Under the pieces are notes generated by a model, which was not told the DNA's origin, did not search any database, and saw nothing but the letters and a program-made list of their open reading frames with translations. A stretch of DNA of 49,355 bases from Candidatus Uhrbacteria bacterium (GTDB lineage Bacteria; Patescibacteriota; Patescibacteriia; UBA9934; GWF2-40-263). This document shows positions 17,261-25,153 of the stretch, piece by piece. Position numbers and translations under genes: made by a program. How positions within the stretch are numbered: the stretch's first letter is position 1; the number at the start of each line of letters is the position of its first letter. Location: assembly GCA_016219925.1 (NCBI GenBank), contig JACRJU010000010.1, positions 96,147 to 145,501 of the forward strand, in the 5' to 3' direction.

Positions 17261-18277
17261 ATGGAGCTGCAGTTCACCATCGACCCGGATCCGCGTCTCG
17301 ATTCCAACCAGGTCAGCGTCATGCTGTCCTGGAGGATCGTCGAGGAAGGCGGGCGCATCTCGTTCCAAGACGTCACGTCTTCTCCCCAGGGCCTCTGCCC
17401 GGACATCCAGGGGTTCTTCTTCGACAACAGTCTTCCGCCCGTCGTCGGGGAGTACGAGGCCAGCGTCAACGTCGACAACCGCACGGAGCTGAAGACCCCC
17501 GAGGCGATGTCGGGTCAGGACCGCTGGAAGCTCGAGCTCAAGATCGGACCCGTGCTCAACAACCCGCGCAGCGACCTCGTCAGGTTGCTCCGGCGCTGCC
17601 CGACCGATGACGAGATCGCAGAGGCCGCCGGGCAGATCATCATGTTCGCGCTCTCCGATGGTGCGGACCCGAGCCGCTCCGAGATCGACCAGACCACCCT
17701 GAAGGTCGCCATACCCCCCGCCGACCACATCAAGCCCGGCTTCATCAAGGTCGAGGCCGTCGCGTGTGCGAACTGCGGGATCCGAGGTTCCTCGTTCGAG
17801 GCTTCCAGCCTCAAAGAGGTCTTCGAGCACGTGCTCGAGCGCATGCTCGACAGCCACCCCAACTCGCTCTCGATCGGCGAGTTCGGCCGCGCGTTCGTCA
17901 CGATCGAGGACGGCCGGGTGACCGCGAGGGTCGGCTTCGCCACGCACCACGATCCCGCGTCCGAGCAGGTGAACCAGTGGTTCGCCGATCGGTTCGCGCA
18001 GATCCTGGAGGCCGTCAGCCCGCAGGTCGTCCGGCAGGTGACCTACACGCTCCACTCGGCCCTCTCGCAGCTCCTGGATCGCCAGCGACAGATCGCCGCC
18101 GCGTTCGGCGTGGCGATCGAGGGAGACACCCCGGAGGAACTGCCCGCGGACGCGATGCAGGCCGAACCCGCCGCAAGCGGCGCGGTCGACGACCACGACG
18201 GCACGCCCGACATCGACGGCGCCGACGACCCGGCCTTCGCCGACGCCGCGATCCCGCCGCCCCCGCCCCCGATCTAG
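17261..18277 (+). CDS. G+C-rich protein of unknown function with a CxxC motif
   Basis: A 338-residue protein, not recognised. No signal peptide or membrane helix is seen. The N-terminal part looks like beta strands ([30 protein letters not shown]), a CANCGIRG motif sits near residue 168, a helical middle follows, and the tail is acidic and Pro-rich, ending IPPPPPPI. The start is fixed by a strong Shine-Dalgarno (AAGGAGG) and a consensus promoter. Codons end mostly in G or C, unlike the flanking frameshifted gene and ychF, which suggests separate origin or special expression. The minus-strand 463-codon ORF over this locus is rejected because it lacks start signals and runs into ychF. Confidence 0.7.
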   Translation: MELQFTIDPDPRLDSNQVSVMLSWRIVEEGGRISFQDVTSSPQGLCPDIQGFFFDNSLPPVVGEYEASVNVDNRTELKTPEAMSGQDRWKLELKIGPVLNNPRSDLVRLLRRCPTDDEIAEAAGQIIMFALSDGADPSRSEIDQTTLKVAIPPADHIKPGFIKVEAVACANCGIRGSSFEASSLKEVFEHVLERMLDSHPNSLSIGEFGRAFVTIEDGRVTARVGFATHHDPASEQVNQWFADRFAQILEAVSPQVVRQVTYTLHSALSQLLDRQRQIAAAFGVAIEGDTPEELPADAMQAEPAASGAVDDHDGTPDIDGADDPAFADAAIPPPPPPI

Positions 18278-18307
18278 GCGGGCCCATCCACCGAACACCC
18301 TCGCAGG

Positions 18308-18336
18308 TTGAACAAGCCTGCTTTTTCTTTTATACT
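18308..18336 (+). promoter_or_regulatory. Promoter of ychF (leaderless geometry)
   Basis: TTGAAC, a 17-bp spacer, then TATACT. Only 8 nt separate TATACT from the ATG, so the predicted transcript starts at or next to the start codon. Confidence 0.7.
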
Positions 18337-18344
18337 CCGCCCGT

Positions 18345-19415
18345 ATGCTCCAAGTTGGAATCGTCGGCCTGCCAAACGTTGGCAAATCAACATTATTCAA
18401 AACGCTCACCAAAAAACAGGTTGACTGCGCGAATTTTCCTTTTTGCACAATCGAGCCAAACGTCGGGGTGGTTGAGGTTCCGGACGACCGTTTGAGACAA
18501 CTCGCGCAAGTGAGTGCTTCGCAAAAAATTATTCCGACCGCCATTGAGTTTGTGGACATCGCTGGACTGGTTAAAGGCGCACACAAAGGCGAAGGGCTTG
18601 GTAATAAGTTTCTTTCAAACATTCGAGAAGTGGACATGATTTTGCATGTCGTGCGAGCATTTGAAGATCATGAGGTTCATCACGTCGAAGGGTCCGTGGA
18701 TCCAGCGCGCGATGTCGAAACGATTGAGATGGAGCTTGCGATGGCCGACCTCGTCGCTGTTGAAAAACGATTGGACAATGTGCGTGGCAAAATGAAAGCC
18801 GGTCGGACGAAGGATCTTGAAACCGAAGAGCAGGCCGTGGCGAAATTGTTTGGCGCTGTGGCTGAAGGAAAAATGGCCAACACGATTGAGCTTTCGGAAG
18901 ACGAAGAAAAAACCATCCGTGATTTACCTCTTCTGACGCGCAAGCCCATTCTCTATGTGGTGAACGTCGCAGACGGTTCGAACCTTTCTGGATGGCAAAG
19001 CCCGCTTGGTTCTGGCCGTCCGGCGTTGCCGATTTCGGTGAAGCTTGAATCCGAGATTATGGAAATGCCGCTCCAAGAGCAACAACTTTTCTTGGATGAA
19101 ATGGGCCTGAAGCAGTCTGGCCTTGATCGGCTCATTACGCGCTGTTATGAGATGTTGTATCTCATCACTTTTTTTACTTCAGGCGAAAAAGAATCACGCG
19201 CATGGACGATCACCCAAGGCACGAAGGCTCCGCAAGCCGCCGGGGTGATTCATACCGATTTTGAAAAAGCCTTTATTCGAGCGGAAGTGATTGATTGGAA
19301 GGATTTTGTGGCACTCGGTGAAGGCGGCGCGCGCGAAGCCGGGAAGTTGCGCGTGGAAGGGAAGGAGTATGTGATGAAAGATGGTGACGTGTGCCATTTT
19401 CGTGTCGGTGTCTAG
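18345..19415 (+). CDS. ychF: Ribosome-binding GTPase/ATPase YchF
   Basis: 356 residues, the usual full length. The G1 loop [15 protein letters not shown], the G3 [20 protein letters not shown] and the NVAD substitution for NKxD are all visible; the last is typical of YchF/Ola1, which prefers ATP. The C-terminal TGS-like domain contains [14 protein letters not shown] and [12 protein letters not shown]. YchF associates with ribosomes and is linked to stress responses in other bacteria. Transcribed alone from its own promoter. Confidence 0.97.
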   Translation: MLQVGIVGLPNVGKSTLFKTLTKKQVDCANFPFCTIEPNVGVVEVPDDRLRQLAQVSASQKIIPTAIEFVDIAGLVKGAHKGEGLGNKFLSNIREVDMILHVVRAFEDHEVHHVEGSVDPARDVETIEMELAMADLVAVEKRLDNVRGKMKAGRTKDLETEEQAVAKLFGAVAEGKMANTIELSEDEEKTIRDLPLLTRKPILYVVNVADGSNLSGWQSPLGSGRPALPISVKLESEIMEMPLQEQQLFLDEMGLKQSGLDRLITRCYEMLYLITFFTSGEKESRAWTITQGTKAPQAAGVIHTDFEKAFIRAEVIDWKDFVALGEGGAREAGKLRVEGKEYVMKDGDVCHFRVGV

Positions 19416-19445
19416 CTCACTTCACCCTTAGTGGTTTGGGTGTGG

Positions 19446-19517
19446 AGAGATCGATGGGACGACTTTTGTTGACTCAACACCGGCTACGCGTCAAAAAAGT
19501 GTCCCATAACGATCTCT
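19446..19517. repeat. Long imperfect inverted repeat (hairpin 1)
   Basis: AGAGATCG-ATGGGAC-ACTTTT-like left arm and its complement (AAAAGT-GTCCCAT-CGATCTCT) enclose about 25 nt, with small bulges. Possible structured RNA or decaying mobile repeat. Confidence 0.55.
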
Positions 19518-19602
19518 TCAACCGTTGGGGTTATCAGAGGTTTGTCCCACGACCATCTTTCGATCTGCGAGAGGTTGGGGTGAGAGAGATCAGCCGTATT
19601 GT

Positions 19603-19677
19603 CTTGCGGTTTGTACCGTGTCTCCGGGCCAGCGGACTCCTCGCCGCTGTTCCCTCCGACACGGCACAAACCGCAAG
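19603..19677. repeat. Long inverted repeat (hairpin 2), 19 of 20 bp
   Basis: CTTGCGGTTTGTACCGTGTC and GACACGGCACAAACCGCAAG pair with a single T/C difference. An inner AGCGG/CCGCT stem sits in the loop. Confidence 0.7.
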
Positions 19678-19721
19678 CAGATCAACAGCGAGCAGACGTC
19701 AGTACAACAATCTTGCTTTCT

Positions 19722-19748
19722 GTCATCCTGAGCGAAGCGAAGGATCCC
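19722..19748. repeat. GTCATCCTGAGCGAAGCGAAGGATC repeat
   Basis: Matches a short intergenic palindromic repeat that I know from many unrelated bacterial genomes. Only one copy is in this window. Confidence 0.6.
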
Positions 19749-19777
19749 TCACAAGGATAAGACAATGTCTGTTCGCT

Positions 19778-19783
19778 CATAAT
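19778..19783 (+). promoter_or_regulatory. -10 box of the THUMP/methylase gene (leaderless geometry)
   Basis: CATAAT ends 8 nt before ATG. The spacer CTGTTTAT is identical to the spacer before the GH16-like gene at 40915. No clear -35 is visible. Confidence 0.45.
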
Positions 19784-19791
19784 CTGTTTAT

Positions 19792-20934
19792 ATGCTTTTT
19801 TTCATTCTCGGTTCACATCCAGAATTATCTGTCGGCGAAATCAAAGCTGTGGTTGGCGACAAGCCCGTCATCGCGCAAACGCGGCAGGTGTTCGTGTTGG
19901 ATGAGATCGAGGAACCAGTCGATGCTTTGCAAGAACGTCTAGCCGGAACAATCAAGATCGGGCAGGTGATTGGGGAACTTTCAAAATGGAACGCACAAGA
20001 GGCTGCGGATCTCATCGGAAGTTTTGCATGCGAAGCGGCTGGCAAGAATAAAATTATTTTTGGCATCAGTACGTATGGCCTCATACAAGAGACCAGAACG
20101 CTCGGCAAAATGGTGAAGGAATATCTCAAACAGACGGGTCGGCCGGTGCGATTTGTGACAAGCAAAGAACCGGAACTCTCATCGGTCATCGTGACCGAGA
20201 ATGGTCTGCTTGCTTCAGGCGGCGAATATGTCATCGTCAAACTGTCGGATCGTTTTCTGATCGGTCAAACACAAACCATTCAGGATTATCACGGCTGGTC
20301 GAATCGTGATTTCGGTCGTCCTGCTCGCGACGCTAAGTCCGGTATGCTTCCGCCAAAGCTGGCGCGCATGATGATCAATTTGTCCGGCGTTGCTCCTCAA
20401 GGTCACAGTATTCTTGATCCGTTTTGCGGTTCAGGCACCGTGTTGGCTGAGGCCATGCTTATGGGCTTTGATCAGCTCATCGGTTCGGATATTTCTGCCA
20501 AGGCGGTCGAAGACACGGCTAAAAATATCACTTGGCTTGTGGCGGCCGAGCATCGTTCCGCCCCGTCACTTTTTCTTTATCAAAGCGCCATTGAATCGCT
20601 CACGGCCTCGGTTAAAGAACCTGTGGACGTGATTGTCACCGAGACATTTTTGGGAGACCCTAAGTCGCGGATATTCACTGATCGTGAAGTCACGCAAGCC
20701 TCCGCCCAACTTGGCGCGCTCTATCAAACTTCGGCGCGCGCGTTTGCCTCTTTGCTCAAACCTGAAGGTCGACTCGTTCTGGCCGCCCCAACATTCAAAA
20801 CAAAATCCGGTTTTCAACCCATTGGCATGGATGCCCATTTGATCAAAGGCGGTTTTAAGGTGCTGAAGCGATTTGATTATCACCGCAGTGACCAATACGT
20901 CGGCCGAGAAATTCTCGTCGCCCGCCTTGCTTGA
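19792..20934 (+). CDS. THUMP-domain tRNA guanine-N2 methyltransferase-like protein (Trm11/TrmG10 type)
   Basis: 380 residues. The N-terminal part (FFILGSHPELSVGEIKAV) and the middle region look like the THUMP-linked fold of Trm11-like proteins. SAM-binding motif I, DPFCGSGTVLAEAMLMG, is clear near residue 207, followed by GSDIS and the catalytic-position motif DVIVTETFLG. Classical family members have D/N-PPY-G there, so the catalytic loop is divergent. Related enzymes methylate G10 of tRNA; the exact target here is inferred. It may be transcribed without a leader. Confidence 0.8.
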   Translation: MLFFILGSHPELSVGEIKAVVGDKPVIAQTRQVFVLDEIEEPVDALQERLAGTIKIGQVIGELSKWNAQEAADLIGSFACEAAGKNKIIFGISTYGLIQETRTLGKMVKEYLKQTGRPVRFVTSKEPELSSVIVTENGLLASGGEYVIVKLSDRFLIGQTQTIQDYHGWSNRDFGRPARDAKSGMLPPKLARMMINLSGVAPQGHSILDPFCGSGTVLAEAMLMGFDQLIGSDISAKAVEDTAKNITWLVAAEHRSAPSLFLYQSAIESLTASVKEPVDVIVTETFLGDPKSRIFTDREVTQASAQLGALYQTSARAFASLLKPEGRLVLAAPTFKTKSGFQPIGMDAHLIKGGFKVLKRFDYHRSDQYVGREILVARLA

Positions 20935-20959
20935 CCTTTTTCGTTTTATTCCTTAGGAT
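20931..20959 (+). promoter_or_regulatory. Promoter of rpsF-ssb-rpsR
   Basis: TTGACC, a 17-bp spacer, then TAGGAT. The -35 overlaps the stop codon of the preceding gene. It leaves a 5' leader of about 60 nt before rpsF. Confidence 0.7.
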
Positions 20960-20984
20960 AAGCCCGCTAATTCCTTTATTGTCC

Positions 20985-21018
20985 ATGGCCGCTCAGGCCG
21001 TCTGGGACCACCCAGACC
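20985..21018 (+). promoter_or_regulatory. rpsF leader hairpins, possible S6:S18 autoregulatory site
   Basis: The leader contains GGCCGCTCAGGCCG and then a perfect hairpin TCTGGG acca CCCAGA ending 10 nt before ATG. Bacterial rpsF leaders often carry an S6:S18-binding hairpin with a CCG motif, and CCG occurs twice here. Inference only. Confidence 0.35.
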
Positions 21019-21025
21019 AATACCT

Positions 21026-21559
21026 ATGAACGAGTACGAGCTTTTTTACATCGTCTCTTCTCAATACACTGACGCCGAGATTGAGCAGATCAAGGAGCAG
21101 GTGTCTGGAGAGATGACGACGCTTGGTGGAACGATGGTGTCCACCAAAAACCTTGGCAAGATTCGTCTTGCATATCCGATTAAGAAACAACATCACGGGT
21201 CGTACGTCCTAACCTATTTCGATGCCCCTGCCGAAGTGATTGCGACTCTTGATCGCAAACTCACGCTTCGCGATGACCTGTTGCGCCACACCCTGTTGCG
21301 CCGCCGCCCGGGTTCCGAGAAGGAAACCTTTGAGCTGACCTCATATGTTGCGCCGCTTTCAGAAGAAGCTCGACGTGAGCGCCACAAAGATTCCGCCGAA
21401 GAAGGGACCTCGCGTCCTGCGCCGCGCCGCCGCGTGGTCGAGGAAGTCGCACCTCCAACTCCCTCAAGCACCTCTTCAGAAGAAAAGAAGATGAGCATTG
21501 AAGAGTTGGACAAGAAGCTCGATGAACTGTTAGATGCAGACATGACAAAAAACATCTAA
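21026..21559 (+). CDS. rpsF: 30S ribosomal protein bS6 with C-terminal extension
   Basis: 177 residues. The first 100 or so are a clear bS6 ferredoxin-like fold (MNEYELFYIVSSQYTDAEIEQIKEQV ... KIRLAYPIKKQHHGSYVLTYFDAPAEVIATLDRKLTLRDDLLRHTLLRR). Then comes a low-complexity extension (PAPRRRVVEEVAPPTPSSTSSEEKK) ending in an acidic helix, longer than the roughly 100-130 residues common elsewhere. First gene of rpsF-ssb-rpsR, with no Shine-Dalgarno. bS6 binds bS18 on the small-subunit platform. Confidence 0.96.
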   Translation: MNEYELFYIVSSQYTDAEIEQIKEQVSGEMTTLGGTMVSTKNLGKIRLAYPIKKQHHGSYVLTYFDAPAEVIATLDRKLTLRDDLLRHTLLRRRPGSEKETFELTSYVAPLSEEARRERHKDSAEEGTSRPAPRRRVVEEVAPPTPSSTSSEEKKMSIEELDKKLDELLDADMTKNI

Positions 21560-21569
21560 CGCTACACCT

Positions 21570-22037
21570 ATGTATTCTCTTAATCGTGCAACCATTCTTG
21601 GAAATCTCACCCGTGATCCCGAAGTGCGCCAAACTCCTAATGGACAAAGTGTATGCACGTTCGGCGTTGCCACCAACCGCACCTGGAATGATGCGGCCGG
21701 AAACAAACAAGAAGCCTCCGAGTTCCATAATGTCGTCGCGTGGGGCAAGTTGGCTGAAATTTGCGGTCAGTATCTTGCCAAGGGCCGGAAGGTCTATGTG
21801 GAAGGCCGTTTGCAGACTCGTGATTGGGAAGGACAGGACGGTATCAAGCGTTATCGCACCGAAATCGTAACAGAAAATTTGATCATTCTTGATCGTGCTG
21901 GCGGAACCTCCGGTGGTTCGTTTGCGGCCGGTTCATCCGCTCGAGCCGGTGGGTTTATTCCTCCTCAAGCGCCTCCTTTGGAAGATCGCGCGGTCAATCC
22001 CGACGATGAAATTAAAGTCGAAGATATTCCATTTTAA
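21570..22037 (+). CDS. ssb: Single-stranded DNA-binding protein
   Basis: 155 residues. The OB-fold is clear (SLNRATILGNLTRDPEVRQTPNGQSVCTFGVATNRTW ... EFHNVVAWGKLAEICGQYLAKGRKVYVEGRLQTRDWEGQDGIKRYRTEIV). A Gly/Ala/Pro-rich linker follows, then the acidic tip EDIPF, which in other bacteria recruits partner proteins. It starts 10 nt after rpsF and ends 5 nt before rpsR, the conserved bacterial gene order. Confidence 0.97.
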   Translation: MYSLNRATILGNLTRDPEVRQTPNGQSVCTFGVATNRTWNDAAGNKQEASEFHNVVAWGKLAEICGQYLAKGRKVYVEGRLQTRDWEGQDGIKRYRTEIVTENLIILDRAGGTSGGSFAAGSSARAGGFIPPQAPPLEDRAVNPDDEIKVEDIPF

Positions 22038-22042
22038 ACTCT

Positions 22043-22270
22043 ATGGAAAAACCTCAAAAGGCCAAGAAGAAAAAAAAGTGTTTCTTCTGCGCCAATAACA
22101 ACAAAGCCATTGATTACAAAGACTTGAAGACGATCCGCCGCTACATCTCTTCGTTTGCGAAGATCGTGCCGCGCAAGCGCTCTGGGGTGTGTATGAAGCA
22201 TCAGCGCGAATTGTCTCAAGCGATCAAGCGCGCGCGCATCATGGCGCTGATCCCTTTTGTCCAACGCTAA
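22043..22270 (+). CDS. rpsR: 30S ribosomal protein bS18
   Basis: 75 residues, full length. Recognised by KKCFFCANNNKAIDYKDLKTIRRYISSFAKIVPRKRSGVCMKHQRELSQAIKRARIMALIPFV. The CFFC and later C residues resemble the zinc-containing form. Last gene of the S6-SSB-S18 unit. Confidence 0.97.
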   Translation: MEKPQKAKKKKKCFFCANNNKAIDYKDLKTIRRYISSFAKIVPRKRSGVCMKHQRELSQAIKRARIMALIPFVQR

Positions 22271-22289
22271 ACATCATTCAAAAGAGGGA

Positions 22290-22320
22290 GACGTGAGGAT
22301 AGTCCTCGCGTCTTTCGTTT
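22290..22320 (+). terminator. Hairpin terminator or attenuator after rpsR
   Basis: GACGTGAGGA tag TCCTCGCGTC is a 10-bp stem with one G-T pair, followed by the interrupted T-rich TTTCGTTT. Probably partial termination before epmA. Confidence 0.6.
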
Positions 22321-22337
22321 GAGGGTGAACGATCGGT

Positions 22338-23348
22338 ATGAAAGATTTTTTTAAAATCGCAAAAGAACGCGAAGTCATCAATGACGCGATCCGCTCCTTT
22401 TTGAAGGAGAGGGGTTCTGTTGAAGTCGAGACCCCCGTGGTGGTGCGTTCGCCGGGCATGGAGCCAAACTTGAGTCCGTTTGAAACAATCGTCATTGAGC
22501 CCAACGGCTCAAAACATCCCGCGGCACTGATGACAAGTCCGGAATATGCCATGAAAAAATTGCTCGGCTTGGGTTTTGAAAAAGCCTTTACGCTCACCAA
22601 AGTTTTTCGCAATGGAGAGGAGTTCGGGGGAACGCATAATCCGGAGTTCACCTTGCTTGAATGGTATCAACAGGGCGCGGACTACTGGGCGTGTATGGAC
22701 GAAACAGAGGCCTTGATCCGCCACGTGGCGCAAGCGATGGGACCGCAAGCGTTTGCGCACGTTCCTCAAACGCTTAAACGCTTTCGTGTCCGGGATTTAT
22801 TTGTGGAGCATGCCGGCGTTGATTTAGATAAGGCGGATGTGAAGACACTGACTCAAACCTGTCGAGATTTGGATATTCATTTTGATAAGACTGACACGTT
22901 GAGCGATTTTTTTTATCGTCTCTTTCTTGTCCGTATTGAGCCAGAACTAAAAGATGGGTTTGTGTACGACTATCCCGTTTATCAAGCCGCGCTTTCAGAG
23001 CTCTGCAAAGATGGGAAATACAGCCAACGTTTTGAGCTTTATATTGACGGACTCGAGCTGTGTAATGGGTTTACCGAGCTGACGGATGCGCGCGAACAAC
23101 GCCGCCGATTTGAACAGGAAGCGCTTGAACGTAAAGCCCTCGGCAAAACAGTCCATCCCATTGACGAAACCTTTCTGGAGTTGCTACCATCCGTGCGAAC
23201 TCCGAGCTTTGGCAACGCTTTGGGCGTTGATCGACTGCACATGGTCCTTACCGGACGCAAGAAAATTGAAGAAGTGTTGTTGTTTCCTGCGAGTGAAATA
23301 TTTAATCGTTGTGATGGTAAAAATTATGTCTTCCCCAAACGACATTAA
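22338..23348 (+). CDS. epmA: EF-P lysyltransferase EpmA (PoxA/GenX), lysyl-tRNA synthetase-like
   Basis: 336 residues, close to the 325 of E. coli EpmA and lacking the anticodon-binding domain of LysRS. Class II synthetase motifs are present: EVETPVVVRSPGMEPNLSPFET, MTSPEYAMKKLL, KVFRNGEEFGGTHNPEFTLLEWY, and ELCNGFTELTDAREQRRRFEQE with ALGVDRLHM near the end. EpmA attaches (beta-)lysine to a conserved lysine of EF-P. Its 3' end overlaps the efp start by 23 nt, which strongly supports that partnership. The mutase EpmB and hydroxylase EpmC are not in the window. Confidence 0.92.
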   Translation: MKDFFKIAKEREVINDAIRSFLKERGSVEVETPVVVRSPGMEPNLSPFETIVIEPNGSKHPAALMTSPEYAMKKLLGLGFEKAFTLTKVFRNGEEFGGTHNPEFTLLEWYQQGADYWACMDETEALIRHVAQAMGPQAFAHVPQTLKRFRVRDLFVEHAGVDLDKADVKTLTQTCRDLDIHFDKTDTLSDFFYRLFLVRIEPELKDGFVYDYPVYQAALSELCKDGKYSQRFELYIDGLELCNGFTELTDAREQRRRFEQEALERKALGKTVHPIDETFLELLPSVRTPSFGNALGVDRLHMVLTGRKKIEEVLLFPASEIFNRCDGKNYVFPKRH

Positions 23349-23892
23349 AAAAAGTACGGTCATCAATCAAAATGGCGAGTTGTGGATCGTGATTGATTTT
23401 CAGCGTGTGAGTCCCGGAAAGGGGAGCTCATTTGTCCGTACGCGCATGAAAAATTTGAAGTCGGGGAAAGTGCAAGAGACCAATTTCAAGTCCGCTGAAT
23501 CTTTGACATTCGAGGATGTCCAGTACAAACGTATGCAGTATTTATACAACGACGGGAACCTGTATACGTTTATGGATAACATGACTTACGAACAGTTTTC
23601 CATTGCCAAGGCTGACATGGAGGACAGCTTGCCGTACATGAAAGAAGGGCTGGAAGTGACGGTCGTGCTTCATAACGGTCAGCCGCTCACCATCAATTTG
23701 CCTCAAAAAATTCAATATACGGTTGCGTACACAGAGCCGGCCGTGAAAGGGGACACCGCATCTGGAGGGGTGTTAAAGGAAGCTGAGCTAGACAACGGGC
23801 TTAAAGTAAAAGTGCCAGCATTCATTGCACAAGGCAATGAGGTGCTCGTGAATACAGAGACGGGTCTTTATAGTGAGCGCGTCAATGGATAA
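23326..23892 (+). CDS. efp: Translation elongation factor P
   Basis: 188 residues when started at ATG 23326 (MSSPNDIKKSTVINQNGELWIVIDFQRVSPGKG), which fits the family N terminus. The ORF track's start at 23086 extends through epmA in another frame and is rejected; ATG 23314 is a close alternative. All three barrel domains are present. The modification-site loop has PGKG with Lys32, the residue EpmA would lysylate. EF-P relieves ribosome stalling at polyproline. Overlapping epmA suggests coupled expression of enzyme and substrate. Confidence 0.95.
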   Translation: MSSPNDIKKSTVINQNGELWIVIDFQRVSPGKGSSFVRTRMKNLKSGKVQETNFKSAESLTFEDVQYKRMQYLYNDGNLYTFMDNMTYEQFSIAKADMEDSLPYMKEGLEVTVVLHNGQPLTINLPQKIQYTVAYTEPAVKGDTASGGVLKEAELDNGLKVKVPAFIAQGNEVLVNTETGLYSERVNG

Positions 23893-23925
23893 AAAACAGC
23901 TCGGAGATTCCGAGCTGTTTTTTTA
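23891..23925. terminator. Bidirectional terminator between efp and recA
   Basis: AAAAAACAGCTCGG and CCGAGCTGTTTTTT form a 14-bp perfect stem with T-runs on both strands. It serves the convergent efp and recA genes and overlaps both stop codons. Confidence 0.9.
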
Positions 23926-24966
23926 TTCATGAGCCACCTGTTCCTGCGCCGACCCCCCTTCAATTTTTCCTATAAGAGCCTCGCGGATTTGTTTTTGAAG
24001 TTCCGGTCGTTCTCTAAGTGTCGTTTTGGCATTCTCACGGCCCAACCCGAGTTTTTCTTCTCCGTAGTAATAATTACTGCCGCTCTTTTTGATAATCTCC
24101 AGCTGGGTTCCAAGATCAATCAGATCACCAGTGATGGAGATCCCTTCATTGTACATGATGTCGAATTCGCATGAGCGGAACGGCGGGGCCACTTTATTTT
24201 TGACGATCTTTACTTTTGTTCGGTTCCCGATAATCTGTTCGCCTTGCTTGATCTGCGCACTGCGTCGGATTTCGACACGAATAGATGCATAGAACTTTAA
24301 GGCGTTCCCTCCAGGCGTTGTTTCTGGATTACCAAAGACTACGCCGATCTTCATGCGGATTTGGTTGATGAAGATAACTGTCGTTTTGGATTTGTTGACG
24401 ATCGCCGCAAGTTTGCGCAGAGCTTGGCTCATCAGCCGTGCCTGCAAGCCCATATGTTGATCGCCCATGTCGCCTTCGATTTCAGCTTTAGGTGTCAGAG
24501 CGGCTACGGAGTCGATGACGATCACATCAACAGCGTTTGAACGCACGAGCGTTTCCACAATTTCAAGCGCTTGCTCACCTGTATCTGGTTGAGAAATAAA
24601 CAACTCATCAATATTTACTCCGATTTTTTGAGCATACTCTGGATCAAGAGCGTGTTCGGCGTCTACATAAGCCGCCAAACCTCCTAGTTTCTGCACTTCC
24701 GCAACAACATGTTGAGCCAGCGTTGTTTTTCCAGAGGATTCTGGTCCATAAATTTCAATAATACGGCCTCGAGGCATCCCTCCAACTCCTAAAGCGAGAT
24801 CAAGAGAAAGGCATCCGGTCGTCACCGCCTCCACCTGCATGGTCTTGGCCTCCCCAAGGCGCATGATGGCTCCCTCACCAAAACGTTGCTTGATTTGTGA
24901 GATGGCATCCAAGGCCGCGCGTGACCGTGCGTCCGTCTCGACATCTTTGGTAATTTGTTTAGCCAT
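23923..24966 (-). CDS. recA: Recombinase RecA
   Basis: 347 residues, full length. The Walker [11 protein letters not shown], the conserved [16 protein letters not shown], the ssDNA-binding loop regions ([50 protein letters not shown]) and the C-terminal domain are all present. RecA performs homologous strand exchange and can activate SOS cleavage. I see no obvious LexA box upstream. There is no Shine-Dalgarno. Confidence 0.98.
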   Translation of the reverse strand: MAKQITKDVETDARSRAALDAISQIKQRFGEGAIMRLGEAKTMQVEAVTTGCLSLDLALGVGGMPRGRIIEIYGPESSGKTTLAQHVVAEVQKLGGLAAYVDAEHALDPEYAQKIGVNIDELFISQPDTGEQALEIVETLVRSNAVDVIVIDSVAALTPKAEIEGDMGDQHMGLQARLMSQALRKLAAIVNKSKTTVIFINQIRMKIGVVFGNPETTPGGNALKFYASIRVEIRRSAQIKQGEQIIGNRTKVKIVKNKVAPPFRSCEFDIMYNEGISITGDLIDLGTQLEIIKKSGSNYYYGEEKLGLGRENAKTTLRERPELQKQIREALIGKIEGGSAQEQVAHE

Positions 24967-25029
24967 ACGCTTTCGCTTTCATTAGGATTAGGTAAGAGGG
25001 ATCGGACTTTAGCCTAGCAGAGTCATTTC

Positions 25030-25057
25030 ATTCTATCAAAAAATACCAAAAAATCAA
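25030..25057 (-). promoter_or_regulatory. recA promoter
   Basis: On the minus strand: TTGATT, a 16-bp spacer, then TAGAAT, about 65 nt upstream of the recA ATG. Confidence 0.65.
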
Positions 25058-25153
25058 GGGTTTTGTTGATGTTTGATAACACCAAAATAAAAATATCGCT
25101 CTATGAAGCGATGGGCATGCGTTATAAAAAGTTGGCATCTTATGGCTTGTGGC

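Larger units (their letters stand above)
19416..19777. other. Intergenic region with two large hairpins and an interspersed repeat
   Basis: No gene is supported; the 183-codon ORF listed at 19391-19942 overlaps ychF and the next gene in another frame and reads across hairpins. The region contains two long inverted repeats (listed separately) and a GTCATCCTGAGCG-type repeat. Confidence 0.6.

Noticed and set aside
17246-18637. 463-codon ORF on the minus strand
   Set aside because: It overlaps the whole plus-strand G+C-rich gene and the 5' part of ychF, has no start signals, and its Arg/Gly/Asp-rich sequence is typical of an antisense shadow of G+C-rich coding DNA.
19391-19942. 183-codon plus-strand ORF
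   Set aside because: It runs from the end of ychF across two hairpins into the methylase gene in another frame, without a ribosome binding site or protein-like pattern.
23086-23325. N-terminal extension of EF-P given by the ORF track
   Set aside because: It overlaps epmA in another frame and has no similarity to EF-P; the family N terminus begins at 23326.
24967-25029. LexA/SOS box upstream of recA
   Set aside because: I found no palindrome resembling known LexA operators between the recA promoter and its start.
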